In this document: piece by piece, positions 30,163 to 42,900 of the stretch
How the letters are laid out: each line of letters opens with the position of its first letter
Position numbering within the stretch: the first letter of the stretch is position 1
NCBI GenBank assembly: GCA_037783415.1
Contig: JAZGTN010000196.1
Coordinates: 1-64,000, forward strand
DNA length: 64,000 bases
Origin: Leptasterias polaris
Taxonomy: Eukaryota; Echinodermata; Asteroidea; Forcipulatida; Asteriidae
Direction of reading: 5' to 3'
Made by a program: the position numbers and the translations under genes
The notes under the pieces: model-generated
The model's database searches: none
Told to the model about the DNA's origin: nothing
The model's input: the letters and a program-made list of their open reading frames with translations, nothing else

Positions 30163-30259
30163 TCTTTCTTTCCCTAAAATCGTATTGACTTAACCTGTGT
30201 CAGACAAATCCTATATCATATTAAAGCTTATGCCCTGACTTGAATTTTAGATGTAATTA

Positions 30260-30720
30260 GATTAAAAATCTTAATTAATTATTCACGTGACAGCTGTATG
30301 AATATTTAATTAGCCAATCTGATTTACACCATATCTCAAGAAGTAAACATCCGATCTTCAAACTTTTTTCAGTTATGGCATCGTCTTGTATTGTAGATGT
30401 CGATTCCGGTCTAACATTTTTGACGTCATTTGTAGGTGTTTTTTCTTTTCGTATAAAAAAAAACGTTTTAGTAACGTTTTGGTGGTTCAAACACAAACCA
30501 TGGCTACGAAGCTGTGCTATTTGATTAGGTTCAGTCACCTACAATTGTTCAGTTAGCCTGGAATATGGTTCGCTACTTGTGAATGCCTGTTAAGAATAGG
30601 ACTTATCACAGTTCGCCGAGAAGTAATCCTTAGATATTATTGACAAACAATTTTAATTAATTATTCACGTGACAGCGGCATGAACATTTAATTAACCAAA
30701 CTTGTTTCTGTCATATCTCA
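30260..30720. repeat. Transitional sequence at the satellite edge
   Basis: TTAATTAATTATTCACGTGA followed by CAGC occurs at 30,273 and again at 30,653. Each is followed about 60 bp later by a satellite-like piece (ATATCTCAAGAA...CATCCGATCTTCAAAC at 30,330-30,375; ATATCTCAAAAAG...CATCCGATTTTCAAAC from 30,713). The first is an isolated diverged half-monomer; the second leads straight into the array. Confidence 0.65.
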
Positions 30721-31699
30721 AAAAGTTTACATCCGATTTTCAAACTTTTTTTAGTTATAGGCTCCTTGGATATTGGAGATTAGCCATGGGTTACCGTGAC
30801 CTATTGTTGACCTTTACTTCTGGGTCAACCGGAAGTGGGACCATATCTTAAGAACTACACAACCGATTTTCAAACTGTTTTCAGTTATAGACTCCTTGGA
30901 CATTGGCGATTAGCCTTGGGTAACCGTGACCCCATGTTGACCTTTACTTCCGGGTTAACCGGAAGTGGGACCCTATCTCAAGAACTACACTACCGATTTT
31001 CAAACTGTTTTCTGTTATAGACTCCTTGGGCATTGGAGATTAGCCTTGGGTAACCGTGACCCCATGTTGACCTTTACTTCCGGGTTAATCGGAAGTGGGA
31101 CCCTATCTCAAGAACTACACTACCGATTTTCAAACTGTTTTCAGTTATAGACTCCTTGGGCATTGGAGATTAGCCTTGGGTAACTGTGATCCCATGTTGA
31201 CCTTTACTTCCGTGTTAACCGGAAGTGGGACCATATCTTAAGAACTACACAACGGATTTTCAAACTTTTTTCACTAATAGACTCCTTGGGCATTGGAGAT
31301 TGGCCTTGGGTAACCGTGACCCCATGTTGACCTTTACTTCCGGGTCAACCGGAAGTGGGACCATATGTTAAGAACCACACAACCTATTTTCAAACTTTTT
31401 TTAGTTGTAGACTCCTTGGACATTGGAGATTAGCTTTGGGTAACTGTGACCTCATGTTGACCTTTACTTCCAGGTCAACTGGAAGATGGACCCTATCTCA
31501 AGAACTACACAACCAATTTTCAAACTGTTTTCAGTTATAGACTCCTTGGACATTGGAGATCAGACTTAGGTAACCGTGATCCCATGTTGACCTGTACTTC
31601 CGGGTCAACCAGAAGTGGGACCATATCTCAAGAACTACACTACCGATTTTCAAACTGTTTTCACTAATAGACTCCTTGGGCATTGAAGATTAGCCTTGG

Positions 31700-34600
31700 G
31701 TTACCGTGACCCCATGTTGACCTTTACTTCTGGGTCAACCGGAAGTGGGACCATATCTTAAGAACTACACAACCGATTTTCAAACTGTTTTCAGTTATAG
31801 ACTCCTTGGACATTGGCGATTAGCCTTGGGTAACCGTGACCCCATGTTGACCTTTACTTCCGGGTTAACCGGAAGTGGGACCCTATCTCAAGAACTACAC
31901 TACCGATTTTCAAACTGTTTTCTGTTATAGACTCCTTGGGCATTGGAGATTAGCCTTGGGTAACCGTGACCCCATGTTGACCTTTACTTCCGGGTTAATC
32001 GGAAGTGGGACCCTATCTCAAGAACTACACTACCGATTTTCAAACTGTTTTCAGTTATAGACTCCTTGGGCATTGGAGATTAGCCTTGGGTAACTGTGAT
32101 CCCATGTTGACCTTTACTTCCGTGTTAACCGGAAGTGGGACAATATCTTAAGAACTACACAACGGATTTTCAAACTTTTTTCACTAATAGACTCCTTGGG
32201 CATCGGAGATTAGCCTTGGGTAACCGTGACCCCATGTTGACCTTTACTTCCGGGTCAACCGGAAGTGGGACCATATGTTAAGAACCACACAACCGATTTT
32301 CAAACTGTTTTCAGTTATAGACTCCTTGGACATTGGCGATTAGCCTTGGGTAACCGTGACCCCATGTTGACCTTTACTTCCGGGTTAACCGGAAGTGGGA
32401 CCCTATCTCAAGAACTACACTACCGATTTTCAAACTGTTTTCTGTTATAGACTCCTTGGGCATTGGAGATTAGCCTTGGGTAACCGTGACCCCATGTTGA
32501 CCTTTACTTCCGGGTTAATCGGAAGTGGGACCCTATCTCAAGAACTACACTACCGATTTTCAAACTGTTTTCAGTTATAGACTCCTTGGGCATTGGAGAT
32601 TAGCCTTGGGTAACTGTGATCCCATGTTGACCTTTACTTCCGTGTTAACCGGAAGTGGGACCATATCTTAAGAACTACACAACGGATTTTCAAACTTTTT
32701 TCACTAATAGACTCCTTGGGCATTGGAGATTAGCCTTGGGTAACTGTGACCTCATGTTGACCTTTACTTCCGGGTCAACCGGAAGTGGGACCATATGTTA
32801 AGAACCACACAACCTATTTTCAAACTTTTTTCAGTTGTAGACTCCTTGGGCATTGGAGATTAGCTTTGGGTAACTGTGACCTCATGTTGACCTTTACTTC
32901 CAGGTCAACTGGAAGTTGGACCCTATCTCAAGAACTACACAACTAATTTTCAAACTGTTTTCAGTTATAGACTCCTTGGACATTGGAGATCAGACTTAGG
33001 TTACCGTGACCCCATGTTGACATTTATTTCAGGGTCAACCGGAAGTGGGACCCTATCTCAAGAATTACACAACCGATTTTCAAACTTTTGTCAGTTATAG
33101 ACTCCTTGGGCATTGGATATTAGCCTTGGGTAACTGTGATCCCATGTTGACCTTTACTTCCGGGTCAACCAGAAGTGGGACCATATCTCAAGAACTACAC
33201 TACCGATTTTCAAACTGTTTTCACTAATAGACTCCTTGGGCATTGAAGATTAGCCTTGGGTTACCGTGACCCCATGTTGACCTTTACTTCTGGGTCAACC
33301 GGAAGTGGGACCATATCTTAAGAACTACACAACCGATTTTCAAACTGTTTTCAGTTATAGACTCCTTGGACATTGGCGATTAGCCTTAGGTAACCGTGAC
33401 CCCATGTTGACCTTTACTTCCGGGTTAACCGGAAGTGGGACCCTATCTCAAGAACTACACTACCGATTTTCAAACTGTTTTCTGTTATAGACTCCTTGGG
33501 CATTGGAGATTAGCCTTGGGTAACCGTGACCCCATGTTGACCTTTACTTCCGGGTTAATCGGAAGTGGGACCCTATCTCAAGAACTACACTACCGATTTT
33601 CAAACTGTTTTCAGTTATAGACTCCTTGGCCATTGGAGATTAGCCTTGGGTAACTGTGATCCCATGTTGACCTTTACTTCCGTGTTAACCGGAAGTGGGA
33701 CCATATCTTAAGAACTACACAACGGATTTTCAAACTTTTTTCACTAATAGACTCCTTGGGCATTGGAGATTAGCCTTGGGTAACCGTGACCCCATGTTGA
33801 CCTTTACTTCCGGGTCAACCGGAAGTGGGACCATATGTTAAGAACCACACAACCTATTTTCAAACTTTTTTCAGTTGTAGATTCCTTGGGCATTGGAGAT
33901 TAGCTTTGGGTAACTGTGACCTCATGTTGACCTTTACTTCCAGGTCAACTGGAAGTTGGACCCTATCTCAAGAACTACACAACCAATTTTCAAACTGTTT
34001 TCAGTTATAGACTCCTTGGACATTGGAGATCAGACTTAGGTTACCGTGACCCCATGTTGACATTTATTTCAGGGTCAACCGGAAGTGGGACCCTATCTCA
34101 AGAATTACACACCCGATTTTCAAACTTTTTCAGTTCTAGACTCCTGATGGGCATTGTATATTATCTTTGGGTAACCGTGACCCCATGTTGACCTTTACCT
34201 CTGGGTCAACCGGAAGTGGGACCCTATCTCAAGAACTACACAACCGATTTTCACACTTTTTCAGTTATAGACTTCTTGGGCATGGGAGATTAGCCTTGGG
34301 TAACCGTGACCCCATGTTTGCCTTTACTTCCATGTCAACCGAAAGTGGGACCATATCTCAAGAACTACACAACCGATTTTCAAACTTTTTCAGTTATAGA
34401 CTCCTTGGGCATTAGAGATTAGCCTTGGGTAACCGTGACCCCATGTTGACCTTTACTTCCGGGTCAACCGGAAGTGGTACCATTTCTCAAGCACTACACA
34501 CCCGATTTTCAAACTTTTTTCAGTTATAGATTCCTTGGGCATGGGAGATTGGCCTTGGGTAACCGTGACCCCATGTTGACGTTTAGTTCCGGGTCAACCG

Positions 34601-37600
34601 GAAGTGACACCATTTCTCAAGAACTACACAACCAATTTTCAAACTGTTTTCAGTTATAGACTCCTTTGGCAATGGATATTAGCCTTAGGTAACCGTGACC
34701 CCATGTTGACCTTTACTTCCGGGTCAACCGGAAGTAACACCATATCTCAAAAACTACACAACCAATTTTCAAACTTTTGTCAGTTATAGACTCCTTGGGC
34801 ATTGAAGAATAGCCTTGGGTAACTGTGACCCCATGTTTACCTTTACTTCCGGGTCAACCGAAGTAACACCATATCTCAAAAACAACACAACCGATTTTCA
34901 AACTTTGTTCAGTTATAGACTCCTTGGGCATTGGATATTAGCCTTGGGTAACCGTGACCCCATGTTGACCTTTACTTCCGGGTTAACCGGAAGTGGGACC
35001 CTATCTCAAGAACTACACAACCGATTTTCAAACTGTTTTCAGTTATAGACTCCTTGTGCATTAAAGATTAGCCTTGGGTAACCGTGACCCCATATTGACC
35101 TTTACCTATGGCTCAACCGGAAGTGGGACCATATCTCAAGCACTACACACCTGATTTTCAAACTTTTTTCAGTTATAGACTTCTTGGGCATGGGAGATTA
35201 GCCTTGGGTAACCGTGACCCCATGTTGACCTTTACTTCCGGGTCAACCGGAAATGAGACCATATCTCAAGAACTACACAACCGATTTTCAAACTTTTTTC
35301 AGTTATATACTCCTGGCATTGGAGATTAGCCTTGGGTAACCGTGACCCCATGTTGACCTTTACTTCCGGGTCAACCGGAAATGAGACCATATCTCAAGAA
35401 CTACACAACCGATTTTCAAACTTTTGTCAGTTATAGACTCCTTGGGCATTGGAGATTAGCCTAGGGTAACCGTGACCCCATGTTTACCTTTACTTCCGGG
35501 TCAACCGGAAGTAACACCTTATCTCAAAAACTACACAACCGATTTTAAAACTTTGTTCAGTTATAGACTCCTAATGGGCATTGGATAATAGCCTTGGGTA
35601 ACCATGACCCCATGTTGACCTTTACTTCCGGGTCAACCGGAAGTAACACCATATCTCAAAAACTACACAACCGATTTTCAAACTTTTGTCAGTTATAGAC
35701 TCCTTGGGCATTGGAGATTAGCCTTGGGTAACCGTGACCCCATGTTTACCTTTACTTCCGGGTTAACCGGAAGTGGGACCCTATCTCAAGAACTACACTA
35801 CCGATTTTCAAACTGTTTTCTGTTATAGACTCCTTGGGCATTGGAGATTAGCCTTGGGTAACCGTGACCCCATGTTGACCTTTACTTCCGGGTTAATCGG
35901 AAGTGGGACCCTATCTCAAGAACTACACTACCGATTTTCAAACTGTTTTCAGTTATAGATTCCTTGGGCATTGGAGATTAGCCTTGGGTAACTGTGATCC
36001 CATGTTGACCTTTACTTCCGTGTTAACCGGAAGTGGGACCATATCTTAAGAACTACACAACGGATTTTCAAACTTTTTTCACTAATAGACTCCTTGGGCA
36101 TTGGAGATTAGCCTTGGGTAACTGTGACCTCATGTTGACCTTTACTTCCGGGTCAACCGGAAGTGGGACCATATGTTAAGAACCACACAACCTATTTTCA
36201 AACTTTTTTCAGTTGTAGACTCCTTGGGCATTGGAGATTAGCTTTGGGTAACTGTGACCTCATGTTGACCTTTACTTCCAGGTCAACTGGAAGTTGGACC
36301 CTATCTCAAGAACTACACAACCAATTTTCAAACTGTTTTCAGTTATAGACTCCTTGGACATTGGAGATCAGACTTAGGTTACCGTGACCCCATGTTGACA
36401 TTTATTTCAGGGTCAACCGGAAGTGGGACCCTATCTCAAGAATTACACAACCGATTTTCAAACTTTTGTCAGTTATAGACTCCTTGGGCATTGGATATTA
36501 GCCTTGGGTAACTGTGATCCCATGTTGACCTTTACTTCCGGGTCAACCAGAAGTGGGACCATATCTCAAGAACTACACTACCGATTTTCAAACTGTTTTC
36601 ACTAATAGACTCCTTGGGCATTGAAGATTAGCCTTGGGTTACCGTGACCCCATGTTGACCTTTACTTCTGGGTCAACCGGAAGTGGGACCATATCTTAAG
36701 AACTACACAACCGATTTTCAAACTGTTTTCAGTTATAGACTCCTTGGACATTGGCGATTAGCCTTAGGTAACCGTGACCCCATGTTGACCTTTACTTCCG
36801 GGTTAACCGGAAGTGGGACCCTATCTCAAGAACTACACTACCGATTTTCAAACTGTTTTCTGTTATAGACTCCTTGGGCATTGGAGATTAGCCTTGGGTA
36901 ACCGTGACCCCATGTTGACCTTTACTTCCGGGTTAATCGGAAGTGGGACCCTATCTCAAGAACTACACTACCGATTTTCAAACTGTTTTCAGTTATAGAC
37001 TCCTTGGCCATTGGAGATTAGCCTTGGGTAACTGTGATCCCATGTTGACCTTTACTTCCGTGTTAACCGGAAGTGGGACCATATCTTAAGAACTACACAA
37101 CGGATTTTCAAACTTTTTTCACTAATAGACTCCTTGGGCATTGGAGATTAGCCTTGGGTAACTGTGACCTCATGTTGACCTTTACTTCCGGGTCAACCGG
37201 AAGTGGGACCATATGTTAAGAACCACACAACCTATTTTCAAACTTTTTTCAGTTGTAGACTCCTTGGGCATTGGAGATTAGCTTTGGGTAACTGTGACCT
37301 CATGTTGACCTTTACTTCCAGGTCAACTGGAAGTTGGACCCTATCTCAAGAACTACACAACCAATTTTCAAACTGTTTTCAGTTATAGACTCCTTGGACA
37401 TTGGAGATCAGACTTAGGTTACCGTGACCCCATGTTGACATTTATTTCAGGGTCAACCGGAAGTGGGACCCTATCTCAAGAATTACACAACCGATTTTCA
37501 AACTTTTGTCAGTTATAGACTCCTTGGGCATTGGATATTAGCCTTGGGTAACTGTGATCCCATGTTGACCTTTACTTCCGGGTCAACCAGAAGTGGGACC

Positions 37601-40600
37601 ATATCTCAAGAACTACACTACCGATTTTCAAACTGTTTTCACTAATAGACTCCTTGGGCATTGAAGATTAGCCTTGGGTTACCGTGACCCCATGTTGACC
37701 TTTACTTCTGGGTCAACCGGAAGTGGGACCATATCTTAAGAACTACACAACCGATTTTCAAACTGTTTTCAGTTATAGACTCCTTGGACATTGGCGATTA
37801 GCCTTGGGTAACCGTGACCCCATGTTGACCTTTACTTCCGGGTTAACCGGAAGTGGGACCCTATCTCAAGAACTACACTACCGATTTTCAAACTGTTTTC
37901 TGTTATAGACTCCTTGGGCATTGGAGATTAGCCTTGGGTAACCGTGACCCCATGTTGACCTTTACTTCCGGGTTAATCGGAAGTGGGACCCTATCTCAAG
38001 AACTACACTACCGATTTTCAAACTGTTTTCAGTTATAGACTCCTTGGGCATTGGAGATTAGCCTTGGGTAACTGTGATCCCATGTTGACCTTTACTTCCG
38101 TGTTAACCGGAAGTGGGACCATATCTTAAGAACTACACAACGGATTTTCAAACTTTTTTCACTAATAGACTCCTTGGGCATTGGAGATTAGCCTTGGGTA
38201 ACCGTGACCCCATGTTGACCTTTACTTCCGGGTCAACCGGAAGTGGGACCATATGTTAAGAACCACACAACCGATTTTCAAACTGTTTTCAGTTATAGAC
38301 TCCTTGGACATTGGCGATTAGCCTTGGGTAACCGTGACCCCATGTTGACCTTTACTTCCGGGTTAACCGGAAATGGGACCCTATCTCAAGAACTACACTA
38401 CCGATTTTCAAACTGTTTTCTGTTATAGACTCCTTGGGCATTGGAGATTAGCCTTGGGTAACCGTGACCCCATGTTGACCTTTACTTCCGGGTTAATCGG
38501 AAGTGGGACCCTATCTCAAGAACTACACTACCGATTTTCAAACTGTTTTCAGTTATAGACTCCTTGGGCATTGGAGATTAGCCTTGGGTAACTGTGATCC
38601 CATGTTGACCTTTACTTCCGTGTTAACCGGAAGTGGGACCATATCTTAAGAACTACACAACGGATTTTCAAACTTTTTTCACTAATAGACTCCTTGGGCA
38701 TTGGAGATTTGCCTTGGGTAACTGTGACCTCATGTTGACCTTTACTTCCGGGTCAACCGGAAGTGGGACCATATGTTAAGAACCACACAACCTATTTTCA
38801 AACTTTTTTCAGTTGTAGACTCCTTGGGCATTGGAGATTAGCTTTGGGTAACTGTGACCTCATGTTGACCTTTACTTCCAGGTCAACTGGAAGTTGGACC
38901 CTATCTCAAGAACTACACAACCAATTTTCAAACTGTTTTCAGTTATAGACTCCTTGGACATTGGAGATCAGACTTAGGTTACCGTGACCCCATGTTGACA
39001 TTTATTTCAGGGTCAACCGGAAGTGGGACCCTATCTCAAGAATTACACAACCGATTTTCAAACTTTTGTCAGTTATAGACTCCTTGGGCATTGGATATTA
39101 GCCTTGGGTAACTGTGATCCCATGTTGACCTTTACTTCCGGGTCAACCAGAAGTGGGACCATATCTCAAGAACTACACTACCGATTTTCAAACTGTTTTC
39201 ACTAATAGACTCCTTGGGCATTGAAGATTAGCCTTGGGTTACCGTGACCCCATGTTGACCTTTACTTCTGGGTCAACCGGAAGTGGGACCATATCTTAAG
39301 AACTACACAACCGATTTTCAAACTGTTTTCAGTTATAGACTCCTTGGACATTGGCGATTAGCCTTAGGTAACCGTGACCCCATGTTGACCTTTACTTCCG
39401 GGTTAACCGGAAGTGGGACCCTATCTCAAGAACTACACTACCGATTTTCAAACTGTTTTCTGTTATAGACTCCTTGGGCATTGGAGATTAGCCTTGGGTA
39501 ACCGTGACCCCATGTTGACCTTTACTTCCGGGTTAATCGGAAGTGGGACCCTATCTCAAGAACTACACTACCGATTTTCAAACTGTTTTCAGTTATAGAC
39601 TCCTTGGCCATTGGAGATTAGCCTTGGGTAACTGTGATCCCATGTTGACCTTTACTTCCGTGTTAACCGGAAGTGGGACCATATCTTAAGAACTACACAA
39701 CGGATTTTCAAACTTTTTTCACTAATAGACTCCTTGGGCATTGGAGATTAGCCTTGGGTAACCGTGACCCCATGTTGACCTTTACTTCCGGGTCAACCGG
39801 AAGTGGGACCATATGTTAAGAACCACACAACCTATTTTCAAATTTTTTTCAGTTGTAGATTCCTTGGGCATTGGAGATTAGCTTTGGGTAACTGTGACCT
39901 CATGTTGACCTTTACTTCCAGGTCAACTGGAAGTTGGACCCTATCTCAAGAACTACACAACCAATTTTCAAACTGTTTTCAGTTATAGACTCCTTGGACA
40001 TTGGAGATCAGACTTAGGTTACCGTGACCCCATGTTGACATTTATTTCAGGGTCAACCGGAAGTGGGACCCTATCTCAAGAATTACACACCCGATTTTCA
40101 AACTTTTTCAGTTCTAGACTCCTGATGGGCATTGTATATTATCTTTGGGTAACCGTGACCCCATGTTGACCTTTACCTCTGGGTCAACCGGAAGTGGGAC
40201 CCTATCTCAAGAACTACACAACCGATTTTCACACTTTTTCAGTTATAGACTTCTTGGGCATGGGAGATTAGCCTTGGGTAACCGTGACCCCATGTTTGCC
40301 TTTACTTCCATGTCAACCGAAAGTGGGACCATATCTCAAGAACTACACAACCGATTTTCAAACTTTTTCAGTTATAGACTCCTTGGGCATTAGAGATTAG
40401 CCTTGGGTAACCGTGACCCCATGTTGACCTTTACTTCCGGGTCAACCGGAAGTGGTACCATTTCTCAAGCACTACACACCCGATTTTCAAACTTTTTTCA
40501 GTTATAGACTCCTTGGGCATGGGAGATTGGCCTTGGGTAACCGTGACCCCATGTTGACGTTTAGTTCCGGGTCAACCGGAAGTGACACCATTTCTCAAGA

Positions 40601-42900
40601 ACTACACAACTAATTTTCAAACTGTTTTCAGTTATAGACTCCTTTGGCAATGGATATTAGCCTTAGGTAACCGTGACCCCATGTTGACCTTTACTTCCGG
40701 GTCAACCGGAAGTAACACCATATCTCAAAAACTACACAACCAATTTTCAAACTTTTGTCAGTTATAGACTCCTTGGGCATTGAAGAATAGCCTTGGGTAA
40801 CTGTGACCCCATGTTTACCTTTACTTCCGGGTCAACCGAAGTAACACCATATCTCAAAAACAACACAACCGATTTTCAAACTTTGTTCAGTTATAGACTC
40901 CTTGGGCATTGGATATTAGCCTTGGGTAACCGTGACCCCATGTTGACCTTTACTTCCGGGTTAACCGGAAGTGGGACCCTATCTCAAGAACTACACAACC
41001 GATTTTCAAACTGTTTTCAGTTATAGACTCCTTGTGCATTAAAGATTAGCCTTGGGTAACCGTGACCCCATATTGACCTTTACCTATGGCTCAACCGGAA
41101 GTGGGACCATATCTCAAGCACTACACACCTGATTTTCAAACTTTTTTCAGTTATAGACTTCTTGGGCATGGGAGATTAGCCTTGGGTAACCGTGACCCCA
41201 TGTTGACCTTTACTTCCGGGTCAACCGGAAATGAGACCATATCTCAAGAACTACACAACCGATTTTCAAACTTTTTTCAGTTATATACTCCTGGCATTGG
41301 AGATTAGCCTTGGGTAACCGTGACCCCATGTTGACCTTTACTTCCGGGTCAACCGGAAATGAGACCATATCTCAAGAACTACACAACCGATTTTCAAACT
41401 TTTGTCAGTTATAGACTCCTTGGGCATTGGAGATTAGCCTAGGGTAACCGTGACCCCATGTTTACCTTTACTTCCGGGTCAACCGGAAGTAACACCTTAT
41501 CTCAAAAACTACACAACCGATTTTCAAACTTTGTTCAGTTATAGACTCCTAATGGGCATTGGATAATAGCCTTGGGTAACCATGACCCCATGTTGACCTT
41601 TACTTCCGGGTCAACCGGAAGTAACACCATATCTCAAAAACTACACAACCGATTTTCAAACTTTTGTCAGTTATAGACTCCTTGGGCATTGGAGATTAGC
41701 CTTGGGTAACCGTGACCCCATGTTTACCTTTACTTCCGGGTTAACCGGAAGTGGGACCCTATCTCAAGAACTACACTACCGATTTTCAAACTGTTTTCTG
41801 TTATAGACTCCTTGGGCATTGGAGATTAGCCTTGGGTAACCGTGACCCCATGTTGACCTTTACTTCCGGGTTAATCGGAAGTGGGACCCTATCTCAAGAA
41901 CTACACTACCGATTTTCAAACTGTTTTCAGTTATAGACTCCTTGGGCATTGGAGATTAGCCTTGGGTAACTGTGATCCCATGTTGACCTTTACTTCCGTG
42001 TTAACCGGAAGTGGGACCATATCTTAAGAACTACACAACGGATTTTCAAACTTTTTTCACTAATAGACTCCTTGGGCATTGGAGATTAGCCTTGGGTAAC
42101 TGTGACCTCATGTTGACCTTTACTTCCGGGTCAACCGGAAGTGGGACCATATGTTAAGAACCACACAACCTATTTTCAAACTTTTTTCAGTTGTAGACTC
42201 CTTGGGCATTGGAGATTAGCTTTGGGTAACTGTGACCTCATGTTGACCTTTACTTCCAGGTCAACTGGAAGTTGGACCCTATCTCAAGAACTACACAACC
42301 AATTTTCAAACTGTTTTCAGTTATAGACTCCTTGGACATTGGAGATCAGACTTAGGTTACCGTGACCCCATGTTGACATTTATTTCAGGGTCAACCGGAA
42401 GTGGGACCCTATCTCAAGAATTACACAACCGATTTTCAAACTTTTGTCAGTTATAGACTCCTTGGGCATTGGATATTAGCCTTGGGTAACTGTGATCCCA
42501 TGTTGACCTTTACTTCCGGGTCAACCAGAAGTGGGACCATATCTCAAGAACTACACTACCGATTTTCAAACTGTTTTCACTAATAGACTCCTTGGGCATT
42601 GAAGATTAGCCTTGGGTTACCGTGACCCCATGTTGACCTTTACTTCTGGGTCAACCGGAAGTGGGACCATATCTTAAGAACTACACAACCGATTTTCAAA
42701 CTGTTTTCAGTTATAGACTCCTTGGACATTGGCGATTAGCCTTAGGTAACCGTGACCCCATGTTGACCTTTACTTCCGGGTTAACCGGAAGTGGGACCCT
42801 ATCTCAAGAACTACACTACCGATTTTCAAACTGTTTTCTGTTATAGACTCCTTGGGCATTGGAGATTAGCCTTGGGTAACCGTGACCCCATGTTGACCTT
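31700..42900. repeat. Higher-order repeat, 5,978-bp period
   Basis: Distinctive monomer variants recur at an exact offset of 5,978 bp (46 monomers less 2 bp): for example 31,745/37,723, 33,045/39,023, 34,167/40,145, 35,108/41,086 and 36,423/42,401. Within it, sub-blocks repeat at 520, 910, 1,040 and 1,560 bp (4, 7, 8 and 12 monomers). Copies are near-identical, with rare single changes such as 38,371 (GGAAATGG). Confidence 0.9.

Noticed and set aside
29367..30193. Plus-strand frames of 147 and 136 codons across the hairpin array
   Set aside because: Their content is a translated hairpin repeat (FQSEQLL...SSRFLF) and the antisense of an RT fragment.
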